A stretch of 64,000 nucleotides of DNA from JABCYV01 sp963696025 (lineage in GTDB: Bacteria > Acidobacteriota > Terriglobia > Terriglobales > Acidobacteriaceae). Shown here piece after piece: positions 26,829 through 36,271 of the stretch. A model generated the notes under the pieces. The model did no database searches, was not told where the DNA came from, and saw only the letters and a list, made by a program, of their open reading frames with translations. Location of the stretch: NCBI GenBank assembly GCA_963696025.1, contig CAVOII010000014.1:1054001-1118000 (forward strand), in the 5' to 3' direction. Every line of letters starts with the position of its first letter. Within the stretch, counting starts at the first letter, position 1. A program made the position numbers and the translations under genes.

Positions 26829-27113
26829 TTGAGAGAAACTATCACATTCACCGTCTCATTGCCGCCCGCCATGGCGGAGCAAGTCGAGCGCGCCAGGAAA
26901 GCGGAGCATCGCACGCGCTCGGAGCTGGTGCGCGAAGCGTTACGAGTCTACCTGTCTGCGCGGCTGGTTCCTACGGAGGCGCCTATCGCCGTTGAGGCGC
27001 GCTCTTATCGCCGGGGAATGGCCGCTTACAACCGCGGTAACTACGTAACGCTCGAGGGGTACCTCGATGGAATGGACCGTCGTCCTCGCCGGGCCAGCAA
27101 GAAAGGCTCTTAA
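26829..27113 (+). CDS. CopG-type ribbon-helix-helix antitoxin
   Basis: TTG at 26829 opens a 94-residue protein: ITFTVSLPPAMAEQVERARKAEHRTRSELVREALRVYL is a complete RHH (beta strand, two helices), followed by a Pro/Arg-rich toxin-binding tail. It overlaps the toxin gene by 47 nt, the normal layout of relBE/parDE-type modules. The toxin is frameshifted, so the antitoxin is now probably an orphan. Confidence 0.8.
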   Translation: MRETITFTVSLPPAMAEQVERARKAEHRTRSELVREALRVYLSARLVPTEAPIAVEARSYRRGMAAYNRGNYVTLEGYLDGMDRRPRRASKKGS

Positions 27114-27322
27114 ACGCGTCCCGACAGGCGACCGGACCCGAATGCTGGCTGCGCTGGGAGAGATGCAACAAAATCCGTTTCAGGGTGATATCCGCAAGCT
27201 CCCGGGGGCTGCCCGGCTTCCGTCGGCGCGTGGGAAACTGGCGTATTCTCTTCGAGGTCGTACCCGAGCGCAGTCACATGGTCGTCGCTGCGATTGAGCG
27301 TCGCACGTCTACAACCTACTGA
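27067..27322 (+). pseudogene. RelE/ParE-type toxin, frameshifted
   Basis: ATG 27067 encodes MEWTVVLAGPARKALKRVP and the RelE helices, then IRKLPG. In the CCGGGGGCTG run near 27200 one extra G breaks the frame. Removing it restores LPGFRRRVGNWRILFEVVPE and continues to a TGA at 27320-27322 (AAIERRTSTTY). That gives a full-length toxin. The broken frame runs on to 27297 with an unrelated tail lacking the catalytic C-terminal strands. Confidence 0.8.
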
Positions 27323-27397
27323 GTCCCGCCTTACCCCGGTTTGCTTTTTCCCGCGTCTCCCGGCAGAATGCGTTAGGTCGCTGATACCGTGGCGTCG

Positions 27398-28618
27398 ATG
27401 TCTACTCTTCAACAATTCCGCGAGATCGCCGCCGCACAACGCCTCGAGAATGTCCGCTACGCTATCCGCGATTTGGCCAGCGTGGCCAATGAAGTTACCA
27501 ACCAGGGCCATAAGATCCTGCCGCTCAACATCGGCGATCCTATTAGTTTCGATTTTCAGACGCCTTCTCATCTGATCGAAGCCGTTTACCAGGCAATGAA
27601 AGATGGCCATAACGGCTATGCTGCATCGCCGGGCGTTAACGAAGCACTGGAGGCGATTCGCGCCGAAGCGGCGCGCAAAGACATCACAAACGTGCAGGAT
27701 GTCTTTGTCACGACTGGTGTGAGCGAATCGGTTGATATCTGCCTCACGGCGCTAGTCAACTCCGGAGAAAACATCCTCACCCCGTGCCCGGACTACCCGA
27801 TGTATTCGGCAGTGCTGGCCAAGCTAGGCGTCGACCTCAACACTTATTTCCTGAATGAAGACGACGGTTGGCAGCCTGATCTGGTTGATATCCAGCGAAA
27901 GATCACGCCGCGCACCCGCGGCATCGTTCTGATCAATCCCAATAATCCCACAGGATCCGTCTGTTCGCGGCGTATGTTGGAGCAGATAGCGGAATTTGCG
28001 CGACGGCACAATTTGATCATCTTTGCCGATGAGATTTACGACAAGCTGATTCTTGACGACGATCAACATGTCGCGATGGCGTCCGTGGCGCGAGATGTGC
28101 CCGTAGTGACTTTTGGTGGATTGTCGAAGAACTATCTCGCGCCAGGCTGGCGGATTGGATGGGGGATTGTGAGCGGCGAAGCGGCTGCAGTGAAACCCTA
28201 CATCGAAGGCATCCACCGGCTGCTGCGAGCGCGCCTGTGCGCGAATCATCCGGAGCAGTACGCGATCAAAGCCGCGCTGGAAGGCCCACAGAACCACCTG
28301 GTCGAGGTGCGCCGGAAACTTCGCTCGCGCCGTGACCTTACGGTGAAGTGGTGCAACTCGACTCCGCGCATAAGCTGTGTCTCGCCGCGCGGCGCTTTTT
28401 ATGCTTATCCCCGCCTGGAGATTCCCGAAGGTGACGACATCTTTGTGAAGGAACTGTGCCTGCAGAAGCACGTGCTAGCCGTTCACGGATCCGGCTTCGG
28501 CCAGAAGCCGGGGACTAAGCACTTCCGCATCGTATTCCTGCCTGACGAGGCGACACTGGCAAAAGCCTACGCAGCGATCGGAGAGTTTATCGGGGAAAGA
28601 TACGGGAAAAGCGCCTAA
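27398..28618 (+). CDS. Class I/II aminotransferase (AlaA-like)
   Basis: The product is a PLP fold-type I aminotransferase of about 406 residues. It has NIGDPISFDFQTP near the N-terminus, TGVSESVDICLTALVNSG for phosphate binding, INPNNPTGSV, FADEIYDKL and the Schiff-base Lys in FGGLSKNYLAPGWRIGWG; FGQKPGTKHFRIVFLP has the substrate-binding Arg. It resembles alanine- or aspartate-type aminotransferases. The start is ATG 27398; a GTG at 27389 is an alternative. Confidence 0.92.
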   Translation: MSTLQQFREIAAAQRLENVRYAIRDLASVANEVTNQGHKILPLNIGDPISFDFQTPSHLIEAVYQAMKDGHNGYAASPGVNEALEAIRAEAARKDITNVQDVFVTTGVSESVDICLTALVNSGENILTPCPDYPMYSAVLAKLGVDLNTYFLNEDDGWQPDLVDIQRKITPRTRGIVLINPNNPTGSVCSRRMLEQIAEFARRHNLIIFADEIYDKLILDDDQHVAMASVARDVPVVTFGGLSKNYLAPGWRIGWGIVSGEAAAVKPYIEGIHRLLRARLCANHPEQYAIKAALEGPQNHLVEVRRKLRSRRDLTVKWCNSTPRISCVSPRGAFYAYPRLEIPEGDDIFVKELCLQKHVLAVHGSGFGQKPGTKHFRIVFLPDEATLAKAYAAIGEFIGERYGKSA

Positions 28619-28675
28619 GCGCCGAGCGAAACACTGATATCAGCCACCGACATCAGCCGCGCAGCGGCGCAAGAA

Positions 28676-28740
28676 TGCAGCCCACGGCGCAAGCCGTGGG
28701 TCAGAGAGTGGGAAATTATGAAGCCCCGGAGGGGCGAAAG
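28676..28740. repeat. Palindromic repeat (CCCACGGCGCAAGCCGTGGG)
   Basis: CCCACGGC / GCCGTGGG form an 8-bp stem around GCAA (28679-28698), followed by GAAGCCCCGGAGGGGCGAAAG, which contains a second GCCCC/GGGGC pairing. This is a REP-like intergenic hairpin downstream of the aminotransferase gene. Confidence 0.65.
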
Positions 28741-28776
28741 ATTGGTTTTCCCAGCAAAAAGTGAAATCAAGAGAGT

Positions 28777-28838
28777 AGGGATGCTTCGACTTCTCTGGCC
28801 TCTCGCAAGCGAGCGGCCAGATCAGCTCAGCGTGACAA
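28777..28838. repeat. Right-end fragment of the TCATCCTGAGCGAA element
   Basis: GGGATGCTTCGAC (from about 28779) and GCTCAGCGTGACAA (28825-28838) match the right half of the full elements at 7218-7424 and 47864-48079. A CTGGCC / GGCCAG hairpin lies inside. The left end is missing. Confidence 0.55.
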
Positions 28839-28900
28839 CACGGCTAGCTTTTGCTTTCGCAGCAAATCTGCTTAAATCCTAATAGCCTCAGAGTCCCGCT

Positions 28901-29638
28901 GTGATTGACATCCATTGTCATATTCTTGCCGAAGTAGATGATGGTCCCGACTCCTGGGACGACGCGTTGGAAATGTGCCGCATGGCAGTGGCCGATGGCA
29001 TCGAGCATATTGTTGCCACTCCTCATGCCAACGATCGCTATCCCTACGATCGCAAATATTTAGCTAGCCAGCTCGACTACTTGCGCCGAATGGCTGGCAA
29101 GGATTTGAGTCTGAGCCTCGGCTGCGATTTTCACCTCTCATATGAGAACTTGAAGAACGTTTTGGCCCAGCCAGACCGCTACACCATTGAGGGCAGCCAC
29201 TATTTGCTCGTGGAGTTGAGCAATTACAGCATCCCGGTGCAGATTGACGAGTGCTTTACCCAACTCGGCGATAAGAACATCACTCCCGTAATTACGCATC
29301 CCGAGCGCAATCCGATTCTGCAGCGCACTCCGCAGCGCGTGCTGCAATGGGTGGAGCTGGGCTGCGCCGTGCAGGTGACCGCGTCCGCGCTAACGGGAGA
29401 ATGGGGTGAGCGAGTATGGCGCTCAGCCAAATGGCTGCTTGAACATGATGCGGTCCACGTGCTGGCGAGTGACGCCCACGATGTCAGACACCGCACTCCC
29501 CGGCTTTCCGCGGCACGCGAGGCGGCCGAAGAATTCTGCGTCGCCGAAGTTGCCCAGGCCTTGGTGGATGATAATCCTCGGGCCATCATCAACGGCCAGC
29601 CGCTGCCTTATTTCCCGGATCCGGTAATGAAGAGCTAG
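28901..29638 (+). CDS. CpsB/CapC-type PHP phosphotyrosine phosphatase
   Basis: The 245-residue PHP-fold protein has the metal ligands IDIHCHILAEVDDGP (HXH), ATPHAND, GCDFHL, THPERN and a terminal SDAHD. This is the set for a Mn-dependent phosphatase of the CpsB/YwqE family, which removes phosphate from BY-kinase tyrosine clusters. GTG at 28901 starts exactly at the motif. The partner kinase remnant is 4 kb upstream. Confidence 0.9.
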   Translation: MIDIHCHILAEVDDGPDSWDDALEMCRMAVADGIEHIVATPHANDRYPYDRKYLASQLDYLRRMAGKDLSLSLGCDFHLSYENLKNVLAQPDRYTIEGSHYLLVELSNYSIPVQIDECFTQLGDKNITPVITHPERNPILQRTPQRVLQWVELGCAVQVTASALTGEWGERVWRSAKWLLEHDAVHVLASDAHDVRHRTPRLSAAREAAEEFCVAEVAQALVDDNPRAIINGQPLPYFPDPVMKS

Positions 29639-29641
29639 ACG

Positions 29642-29722
29642 GACGTTAGTCGTTAGTCGTCGAACTCTGATAGTTCCTTTTCATGAGGGTTTTCGAGACC
29701 AATGACTAGCGACTAACGACTG
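29642..29722. repeat. Intergenic AGTCGTTAGTCG inverted repeat
   Basis: AGTCGTTAGTCG (29648-29659) and its exact complement CGACTAACGACT (29710-29721) flank a 50-nt loop between convergent genes. It may act as a bidirectional terminator, although no U-tract follows. Confidence 0.65.
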
Positions 29723-29724
29723 CT

Positions 29725-30303
29725 TCACTGCGGTTGGTTCTTGTTGGCGGGATCATCAGGCGAGGCAGGAGCCGAAACAGCAGCGGGCGGTTTTGGCTGG
29801 CTAGTCATCGCGCTTTCGGGATTCAGCAGGTGTTCGTGATCTGGTCCCAGCCCCATTTTGATGAGAGCTCGAGAATCAGGGACCGTCTTGCTCTGCCAAC
29901 CGTTTTCTGCCTGGTAGCGCTCCATCGCCTTTTGGGAAGCATCGTCCCAAGCCCCAGAAGCTTTTCCATCCAGATAGTGCTCGCGGATGAGAGCTTCCTG
30001 AATCTCGCGGGCGCGCTGCGGATCGATCTTCTGCTGGCCGTGCCGGCGCCAGTTGCCCGCGGTCTTCCGAGATTTCTTGCTCTTGCGAGGCGCTTTATGG
30101 GCGGCGGATGACTGACTCGTCTGTGTCTTGCCGGTGGGCGACTGCTGACTGGCGTTCGCTGACACCAGCATACACACGATGACAGCTACGCAGCCCGCGG
30201 CCAGGCTCTTTTCTCCCCGCCTATTTCCCGCAGATGGACTAGAACCACTCAACCTAGTTCTCCAAAACCGCCCCGAACAGATAATGGCGGGAATGAAGAT
30301 CAT
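29725..30303 (-). CDS. Secreted peptidoglycan-binding-domain protein
   Basis: The 192-residue protein has an N-terminal basic stretch, a hydrophobic signal segment (LAAGCVAVIVCMLVSANAS), a Lys-rich linker (KAPRKSKKSRKT) and a PG_binding_1-like helical domain (AREIQEALIREHYLDGKASGAWDDASQKAMERYQ). The tail is Pro/Ala/Gln-rich. It should attach to peptidoglycan in the periplasm. It lies 48 nt downstream of htrA on the same strand. Confidence 0.75.
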   Translation of the reverse strand: MIFIPAIICSGRFWRTRLSGSSPSAGNRRGEKSLAAGCVAVIVCMLVSANASQQSPTGKTQTSQSSAAHKAPRKSKKSRKTAGNWRRHGQQKIDPQRAREIQEALIREHYLDGKASGAWDDASQKAMERYQAENGWQSKTVPDSRALIKMGLGPDHEHLLNPESAMTSQPKPPAAVSAPASPDDPANKNQPQ

Positions 30304-30351
30304 CCCCGATTGGAAGCTCAGCTGCTAGGTATCTTTCGGACTAACTTCAGG

Positions 30352-31926
30352 TTACGGAAGTGTACCGGCCAAAAATACAGTCCCGCCCTGGCGGCCAGCG
30401 CCGCGCTGCCGCACCAGGAACACAACATCCTGCCCGCTCTTCAGCGTGGACGAAACCCGGTTGAAATCGTCTTCACTGTTCACGGCTTGCTTGTTGATTT
30501 CCAGAATCACATCGCCGCGGGCAACGCCTACATCGTCAGCAAAAGAGCCAGGTTTCACTTCTTGCACGATTACACCTTTGCCGGCCGGTACTTCGAGCCG
30601 GTCTGCCATCTCCTGAGTAAGCGCTCGAACGCTGAGGCCAAGTTTGCTTTCTTTTGGGCCGGCCTCTGCGCCACTTTCCTCGTCCTCGCCCAGCCGGGCA
30701 GCAAACAACTTGGCACGGTCGGCAACCGTGACGGTGGCCTCCTGTTTCTTATTGTTGCGAATGAATCCAAGCGTCACTTTCGACCCGGGCTTGCGGCTGG
30801 CAATGTCAGCGACCAATTCATCGCCGTTTTTCACCATCTTTCCATCCACTGAAACAATGGTGTCCCCCACCTTCAGGCCGGCTTGCTCTGCCGGGCTGCC
30901 CGCAGTGACATCGGAGATGGTCACGCCCGACCCCGAGCCATAGACGCGAGCAATCGCCGGATTCTCCTGGGCGTTAAACATGATTCCAATCGATCCGCGC
31001 GATACCCGGTGGTCAGGGCCAATGAGCTGGTTGTAAACCTGCACTACAGTATTTGACGGCAGAGCGAAGCCCACGCCCGCGTAGGCATTGGTGTCGGTAA
31101 GAATCGCCGTGTTGATGCCGATTACTTCGCCGGCCATATTGACCAGTGGTCCGCCCGAGTTCCCGGGATTGATGGCCGCATCGGTCTGAATGAATGATTG
31201 AAACTGGCGGCCAGGCACGATGTTGCGCCCCGTCGCCGATACGATGCCCGCCGTCACAGTCTCCGACAGGCCAAAAGGACTGCCCACAGCGAGCACCCAA
31301 TCCCCCACCTGCATACCGTCGGAGTTGCCCAGCTTGGCCGCGGGCAAAGTCTTGTCGCCGCTAATTTTGATCACGGCGAGATCAGTCTCCGTATCCATTC
31401 CGATAACTTTGGCGTCGTGCAGCACCCCGGGTGGATCATCTTGCAACTTGACTCGAATGCGATCCGCCTTTTCAACCACGTGGCGGTTAGTGACGATGTA
31501 GCCTTTGGCATCAACGATAACGCCGGAGCCTAGCGAACGCTCGCGGATAGCTCCACCGTTCCCACCTTGCCCACCAAAGAAGCGATCGAAGAAGTCGTCA
31601 AATGGATTCTCGTCGTCTCCATCGGGAGAGTTCGGAGCGCCCCGGCGGCGGGGCCGCGTATTCTTAATGGTTGATTCGGTATTAATGTTGACGACGCTCG
31701 GCTCTAACTGCTTGGAAATCTGCGAAAACTGGTTCGAGAGCTGGGTGGGTGAAGGTATGGTCAAAGGAGTAGCATCCGAGGCCTTCTTACCTTCCTGTCC
31801 CTTCACTCCGTAAGAGATCACAGTCCCAATCAGAATGCCGACGGCCAGCGTGGCCAAAATGGTGAGAGTGTACGCGAAGCGATTGGCTTTCAAACGTACC
31901 CAAAAAGCGCTCGCGCGCTGGTCCAT
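30352..31926 (-). CDS. htrA: HtrA/DegP-type periplasmic serine protease with two PDZ domains
   Basis: A membrane anchor (FAYTLTILATLAVGILIGTVISYGV) is followed by a trypsin-like domain. The triad is His in TNRHVVEKAD, Asp in TETDLAVIKI and Ser in NPGNSGGPLVN, then two PDZ domains (VTAGSPAEQAGLKVGDTIVS and VKPGSFADDVGVARGDVIL). It degrades or refolds misfolded envelope proteins. The 524-residue length is normal. ATG at 31924-31926 is preceded by GGAGG. Confidence 0.95.
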   Translation of the reverse strand: MDQRASAFWVRLKANRFAYTLTILATLAVGILIGTVISYGVKGQEGKKASDATPLTIPSPTQLSNQFSQISKQLEPSVVNINTESTIKNTRPRRRGAPNSPDGDDENPFDDFFDRFFGGQGGNGGAIRERSLGSGVIVDAKGYIVTNRHVVEKADRIRVKLQDDPPGVLHDAKVIGMDTETDLAVIKISGDKTLPAAKLGNSDGMQVGDWVLAVGSPFGLSETVTAGIVSATGRNIVPGRQFQSFIQTDAAINPGNSGGPLVNMAGEVIGINTAILTDTNAYAGVGFALPSNTVVQVYNQLIGPDHRVSRGSIGIMFNAQENPAIARVYGSGSGVTISDVTAGSPAEQAGLKVGDTIVSVDGKMVKNGDELVADIASRKPGSKVTLGFIRNNKKQEATVTVADRAKLFAARLGEDEESGAEAGPKESKLGLSVRALTQEMADRLEVPAGKGVIVQEVKPGSFADDVGVARGDVILEINKQAVNSEDDFNRVSSTLKSGQDVVFLVRQRGAGRQGGTVFLAGTLP

Positions 31927-32053
31927 AATTGCTTCCTCCGAAAATTGCGCAAACCTACATTATACCTTTTCGCTAAACCAAGCCCTAACGCCCGCAGAGG
32001 GACTGGTGCCTACTGGTTAGACGGACAAATCGGGGAGAGTGTTGCAGTGTTTT

Positions 32054-33016
32054 TCAGGCCTCTTCCGCTTTGATGCCCTCCACTTTGTCTACGGGAGAGG
32101 CGGGAACACCGGCATGATCCGGTGAAACCGCCATGGACTCTGTACTTCCCTTCTCTTCCGAGACCAAAACGCCCGCCAGGATGCACAATGCGCCCAAGCC
32201 GGCCCGGATACCCAGACGCTCGCCAAGAAGAATGAATGATGTGAGCCAGGCGAATACTGGTTCCAGAGTGAAGATCAAAGCAGTATGCGTCGGGGGAATA
32301 AACTGCTGCGCCCACGCTTGCACGGAGAATGCAAGGGCCAGGCTGAGAAACCCGGTGATCGCGATTCCCCATATCACGGGTGGCGACCAAGTTACGTAAA
32401 CCTTCTCGGCGAGCGGCGCCGTAAACATCATGAGGACCGCAGTGCTCGCAACCTGGACCACGGTGATCTGCTGCCAGCGATGTCGCTGGGTCGAGTGTCC
32501 CATCACGATGATGTGAAAGGCAAAGACTACCGCGGCAGCCAGAGTGAGGATGTCACCGTGGTTGATGCTTTGCAAATTCAAACCTCCGCGGGCTGTGGAT
32601 GGCACCGTCAGCAAATAGAGACCCGCAAAGGCTGCAAGGGTGCCGAAAGCGCTCCAGCCGTTGATTCTGCGCCTCCAGAAGAGAGCCAGGAAAACCGGAA
32701 CCAGAACTACGGCCATGCCTGTCAAGAAGGCTGATTTTGAAGGCGTGGTGTACTTCAGCCCGCTGGTTTGCAACTCATTGCCCAAAAACAGAAGGCCGCC
32801 GACCAGCATGCCGGAAGTCACGGAACTGGCCGTCAAACGCGGGATCTCACGATGGAAAACTACCGCCAGCACCATTGCTGCGAGGCTCATCCTTACGGCG
32901 TTGAAAAGGAGCGGAGAGATGTCCGCCAGCGCATTCTTGATCACCACAAACGTCGCGCCCCAGATTACCGTGGTCAGCACCAGCAGAATGTGGGCTTTGA
33001 GCGAGCGTGACACCAC
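32054..33016 (-). CDS. EamA/DMT-family permease
   Basis: The product has ten predicted hydrophobic segments in two EamA halves (for example HILLVLTTVIWGATFVVIK and AFSVQAWAQQFIPPTHTALIFTLEPVFAWLTSFILL). It is an inner-membrane drug/metabolite transporter, probably exporting a small metabolite. GTG at 33016 (or 33013) is chosen because the longer frame to 33085 would begin inside an intergenic repeat. Substrate unknown. Confidence 0.87.
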   Translation of the reverse strand: MVSRSLKAHILLVLTTVIWGATFVVIKNALADISPLLFNAVRMSLAAMVLAVVFHREIPRLTASSVTSGMLVGGLLFLGNELQTSGLKYTTPSKSAFLTGMAVVLVPVFLALFWRRRINGWSAFGTLAAFAGLYLLTVPSTARGGLNLQSINHGDILTLAAAVVFAFHIIVMGHSTQRHRWQQITVVQVASTAVLMMFTAPLAEKVYVTWSPPVIWGIAITGFLSLALAFSVQAWAQQFIPPTHTALIFTLEPVFAWLTSFILLGERLGIRAGLGALCILAGVLVSEEKGSTESMAVSPDHAGVPASPVDKVEGIKAEEA

Positions 33017-33062
33017 TCTAGAGTAGCAAAGCGAGAGAAGCGCCTGAGATCCAGACAGAAAA

Positions 33063-33133
33063 AGCTTTAATCGCAAAGGACGCAAAGAAAGGCAGGCCTA
33101 GGCTTTTCTTTGCACACTCTGCGGTAAAGTCTT
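33063..33133. repeat. CGCAAAGGACGCAAAG inverted repeat
   Basis: TTTAATCGCAAAGGACGCAAAGAAA pairs with TTTCTTTGCACACTCTGCGGTAAAG across AGGCAGGCCTAGGC. It is the same family as 23133-23262 and lies directly upstream of the permease frame. Confidence 0.6.
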
Positions 33134-33139
33134 GGGAGT

Positions 33140-34867
33140 CTACTTGGCCTCGTACACCGTTTTTCCACCGACCACAGTGCGCAGAACCTGAGTTCCTAGA
33201 ACCTTCGCTGGGGCCACGGAGGTGACATCCCGGTCGAGCACCACGAAGTCCGCCAGCATGCCCGGCGCCAGCGTGCCCTTCTCTTTTTCGTCGAATTCGG
33301 CGAACGCTGACCCGATCGTGTAAGCGCTAATGGCCTGCTCCATACTCAGCTTCTGTTCTGGAAAGTATTCTCTCTTGCCATCTTCACTCTTGCGGGTGAC
33401 GGCCGCATATAAGCCGCGGAAGGGAGACACAGGTTCCACAGGATAGTCGGTACCAAACGCCAGAGGCACGCCTTTCTTGAGAAATTCGGCCCAGGCATAA
33501 GAGTGTGCCGCCCGCTTTGGACCGAGCCGATCCGTCGCCCAGTTCATGTCAGTCAGAACATGGCTAGGCTGCATGGAGGCGATCACTTTAAGCTCCTTGA
33601 ACCTTGCGATTTGCGCTGGGGTGGTGACCTGCGCGTGTTCGATGCGCAGACGATAGTCTGCTCCACCATCCGCCGCCTTCACTTTTTTCTCGCGCGCTTC
33701 CTTTTCTGCCTCAGCGAAGGCGTCCAGCGCCATTTGCACTCCTTTATCCCCGATGGCGTGAAATCCCACCTGAAATCCTGCATCGACGCGTTCTTTCGTC
33801 ATCTGCGTCAGCTTGGCCTGCTCATACCGTGGCAGTCCGGAATTCTTAGGGTCGTCAGCGAACGGCTCGAACATCAGCGCCGTTCGAGACCCCAGCGATC
33901 CGTCCATGAAGCCCTTCAGCATTCCAGTACGCAGCATGTTGTCAGACTGGGGATGGGCAGTGCGATGGGCCTGCAGAGTTTCCAGCGGATCGTTGAAGGC
34001 CAGCCATTCCGTTACGCGTGCGGTGAGCTTGCCTTCGGGCTCGAGTTCTTCCATGATTTGGAATTCTTCCCAACAAATTTGCGAGTCTTCGGCGTTAGAG
34101 TAGTCCTGGATTGAAGTGACGCCCCATTGCGCCAACTCTTGGAATCCCGATTCCAGAGCTTGCCGGCGCTTATCATGGTTCGGCGTCGGAATCACCGCTG
34201 CCACTGCCTGGCGCGCAGTTTCCCGCAGGATGCCGCTGGGCTGGCCGGTGGAGTCGCGATCGATTTCCCCGCCCGGCGGACTATGACTCGCCATGGTTAC
34301 GCTTGCCAGTTGCAACGCCCTGGTATTCGCCACTGCAATGTGCCCATCGATGCGCTGCAGAAAGACGGGATGATCGGTTGTGACTTCGTCAATATCCCAA
34401 CGGCTAGGCAACTCTTTCACCGGCCATAGAGTGTGGTCCCAACCTCCACCTACGATCCACTCGCCGGGCTCGGCCGTTTGCACTCGCGCACGAATGCGGT
34501 CGCGGAACTCGGTCAACGACTTCACGCCTACCAGATTGACCGTCAGCCGCTGGAAGCCAGCTTCTGCCAGATGCATGTGGGCGTCGTTGAATCCCGGCAT
34601 CACAAAGTGGCCATCCAAATTGACGACCTCGGACTGCGGACCTTTCAATTTGAGGATCTCTTCCTCCTTGCCAACGGCCTGAATGCGATCGCCTCGGATG
34701 GCCATGGCGTCAGCACGTTTGATCTCATGAAACGACGCAGTGACCGCGATCCCGGTATAAATGTTGCCGTGCAGAAAAACGACGTCCGCTTTCGGCTGGC
34801 TTTGCTGATCCTGCCCTAAAGCGACGGCGACCATGCAACAGAAGAGGACTGGTTTTATCAAGGTCAT
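33140..34867 (-). CDS. Secreted YtcJ-type amidohydrolase
   Basis: The 575-residue protein starts at the ATG overlapping the upstream stop (ATGA, 34864-34867) and has a signal peptide (MTLIKPVLFCCMVAVALGQ). The amidohydrolase-3 fold shows FNDAHMHL (metal HXH), HAIGDKG, RIEHAQVT and AFGTDYPVEPVSP. It hydrolyses an N-acyl or formamide-like bond, substrate unknown. It is coupled to the M20 peptidase gene. Confidence 0.88.
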   Translation of the reverse strand: MTLIKPVLFCCMVAVALGQDQQSQPKADVVFLHGNIYTGIAVTASFHEIKRADAMAIRGDRIQAVGKEEEILKLKGPQSEVVNLDGHFVMPGFNDAHMHLAEAGFQRLTVNLVGVKSLTEFRDRIRARVQTAEPGEWIVGGGWDHTLWPVKELPSRWDIDEVTTDHPVFLQRIDGHIAVANTRALQLASVTMASHSPPGGEIDRDSTGQPSGILRETARQAVAAVIPTPNHDKRRQALESGFQELAQWGVTSIQDYSNAEDSQICWEEFQIMEELEPEGKLTARVTEWLAFNDPLETLQAHRTAHPQSDNMLRTGMLKGFMDGSLGSRTALMFEPFADDPKNSGLPRYEQAKLTQMTKERVDAGFQVGFHAIGDKGVQMALDAFAEAEKEAREKKVKAADGGADYRLRIEHAQVTTPAQIARFKELKVIASMQPSHVLTDMNWATDRLGPKRAAHSYAWAEFLKKGVPLAFGTDYPVEPVSPFRGLYAAVTRKSEDGKREYFPEQKLSMEQAISAYTIGSAFAEFDEKEKGTLAPGMLADFVVLDRDVTSVAPAKVLGTQVLRTVVGGKTVYEAK

Positions 34868-36126
34868 GCACCTACTCCGGCGAGGGTGAGAAGGGTCAGC
34901 AAGATGCGCTTGAGTCCCAGCTCGCGTCCGCTGCAGTCGAACCATTCTTGCAAAGTGTGTGCCCCACCTCCGGCGCCGCCGCCCCCGATCGCAATGGCCT
35001 CTAGCCCCAGAGACAGGGGAATGTTGGCGTCAGTCGATGCACGCTGAACTTGCGCCGGGTTTCCGAGTTGCGCGTCCACGGCACGAATCACTTGCAACAG
35101 GCGAGCATTCGGATCGAGTTCTCCGGCAGGCCGATTGCCGATGACCACGATCTCACAGCTAACCCCGAAGGGGCGGCGCTGCGATGCAGGACGTTCTCCG
35201 GGAGGGGGCGATGATTTCTCCACCGCTTTCTCGAGTGCCTGCCGCAGGGCACGTTCCAGACGTTCCATTTCGGCCATCGAAGTGGAGCGGATGTCCACGC
35301 GCATGCTGGCGGACTCCGGGATGGAGTTCACCGAAGTGCCGCCGCGGATTACTCCAATGTTGAAGGTGGTCTTGGGTGAGGACGGCACTGGCGTCTGGGT
35401 AAAATCCTGAATTGCCTGCGCCAGAACCACGATCGGATTGGCTGCGCCGAAATCGCTCCATGAATGGCCGCCGGGTCCGCGCACGATCACTTCAAAACGC
35501 CGGCTACCCAGGGCCTCGGCGACAATGGTGTCCGCGCCAGCCCCGTCCAGGACGAGGCTGTAGTTGATGGAATCTTTCCAGCGCGGCGTGGAAAAAATGT
35601 GTCGCATGCCGCGCAGGTCGCCTTCGCCTTCCTCGCCCACATTTCCGATAAAGACGAAGGGCAGAACATGACGGATTCGAACCGAACGCAATAACGCCAC
35701 GATGGCCAGCATCGCTGTCACGCCCGCACCATTATCAGAAACCCCCGGCCCGTAGAGCCTGGTCGCCTGTTGGCGTATGTTCAACGGCGTTCCGGCGGGG
35801 AAGACAGTGTCGATGTGAGCGCTCAAGGCGACGTAGCCCTTGCCAAATCCAGGATGACTGCCGAAAACATTTCCCACATCATCGCTATGCACATTGTCGA
35901 GGCCAAGATCGCGAAATTTCTGCCCCAGCCATTCCCCACGCGCCGATTCCGCGAACGGAGGCGCGGCTATGCGTGCCATCTCCAGTTGCCAGTGCGCAAA
36001 CTGCGGCTCCTGCGCGCGCAACCACGCAAAAGCTGAACGGATCTCCGGAGCCGCAGAAAGCCGAGCCACTTCCTGCTGCACACCAGCGAACCCTTCCGAC
36101 ACTTCCGCACGTGGACTCAGAGCCAT
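34864..36126 (-). CDS. M20-family metallopeptidase
   Basis: The 420-residue product from ATG 36126 has the M20 metal set: SAHIDTVFP, PGVSDNGAG, GNVGEEGEGD (catalytic Glu plus ligand), VLDGAGADT and the C-terminal GAHTLQEWF. A dimerisation domain interrupts it (VRGPGGHSWSDFG). It resembles PepT/peptidase V-type aminopeptidases. It overlaps the amidohydrolase gene by 4 nt, so the two may degrade related amide substrates. Confidence 0.9.
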   Translation of the reverse strand: MALSPRAEVSEGFAGVQQEVARLSAAPEIRSAFAWLRAQEPQFAHWQLEMARIAAPPFAESARGEWLGQKFRDLGLDNVHSDDVGNVFGSHPGFGKGYVALSAHIDTVFPAGTPLNIRQQATRLYGPGVSDNGAGVTAMLAIVALLRSVRIRHVLPFVFIGNVGEEGEGDLRGMRHIFSTPRWKDSINYSLVLDGAGADTIVAEALGSRRFEVIVRGPGGHSWSDFGAANPIVVLAQAIQDFTQTPVPSSPKTTFNIGVIRGGTSVNSIPESASMRVDIRSTSMAEMERLERALRQALEKAVEKSSPPPGERPASQRRPFGVSCEIVVIGNRPAGELDPNARLLQVIRAVDAQLGNPAQVQRASTDANIPLSLGLEAIAIGGGGAGGGAHTLQEWFDCSGRELGLKRILLTLLTLAGVGA

Positions 36127-36271
36127 GGGACTAATTCGCAATATTACAACGCCACGACAGATGTTGGGGTTAGCTTGGCGGAGGCCGCGATTACCGGAGG
36201 GAGGTAACGGTTACTTGATAGTTCGGCTAATCACGAGACGTCGTCGTGGGCGAACCGAAGCGTGGGCCGCT

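Noticed and set aside
27110..27610. 166-residue minus-strand ORF over the toxin and aminotransferase start
   Set aside because: Antisense to real coding sequence and without recognisable family features.
28619..28900. Possible tRNA or riboswitch in the spacer before the PHP phosphatase
   Set aside because: No acceptor/T-arm pattern; the structure is explained by REP-like hairpins.
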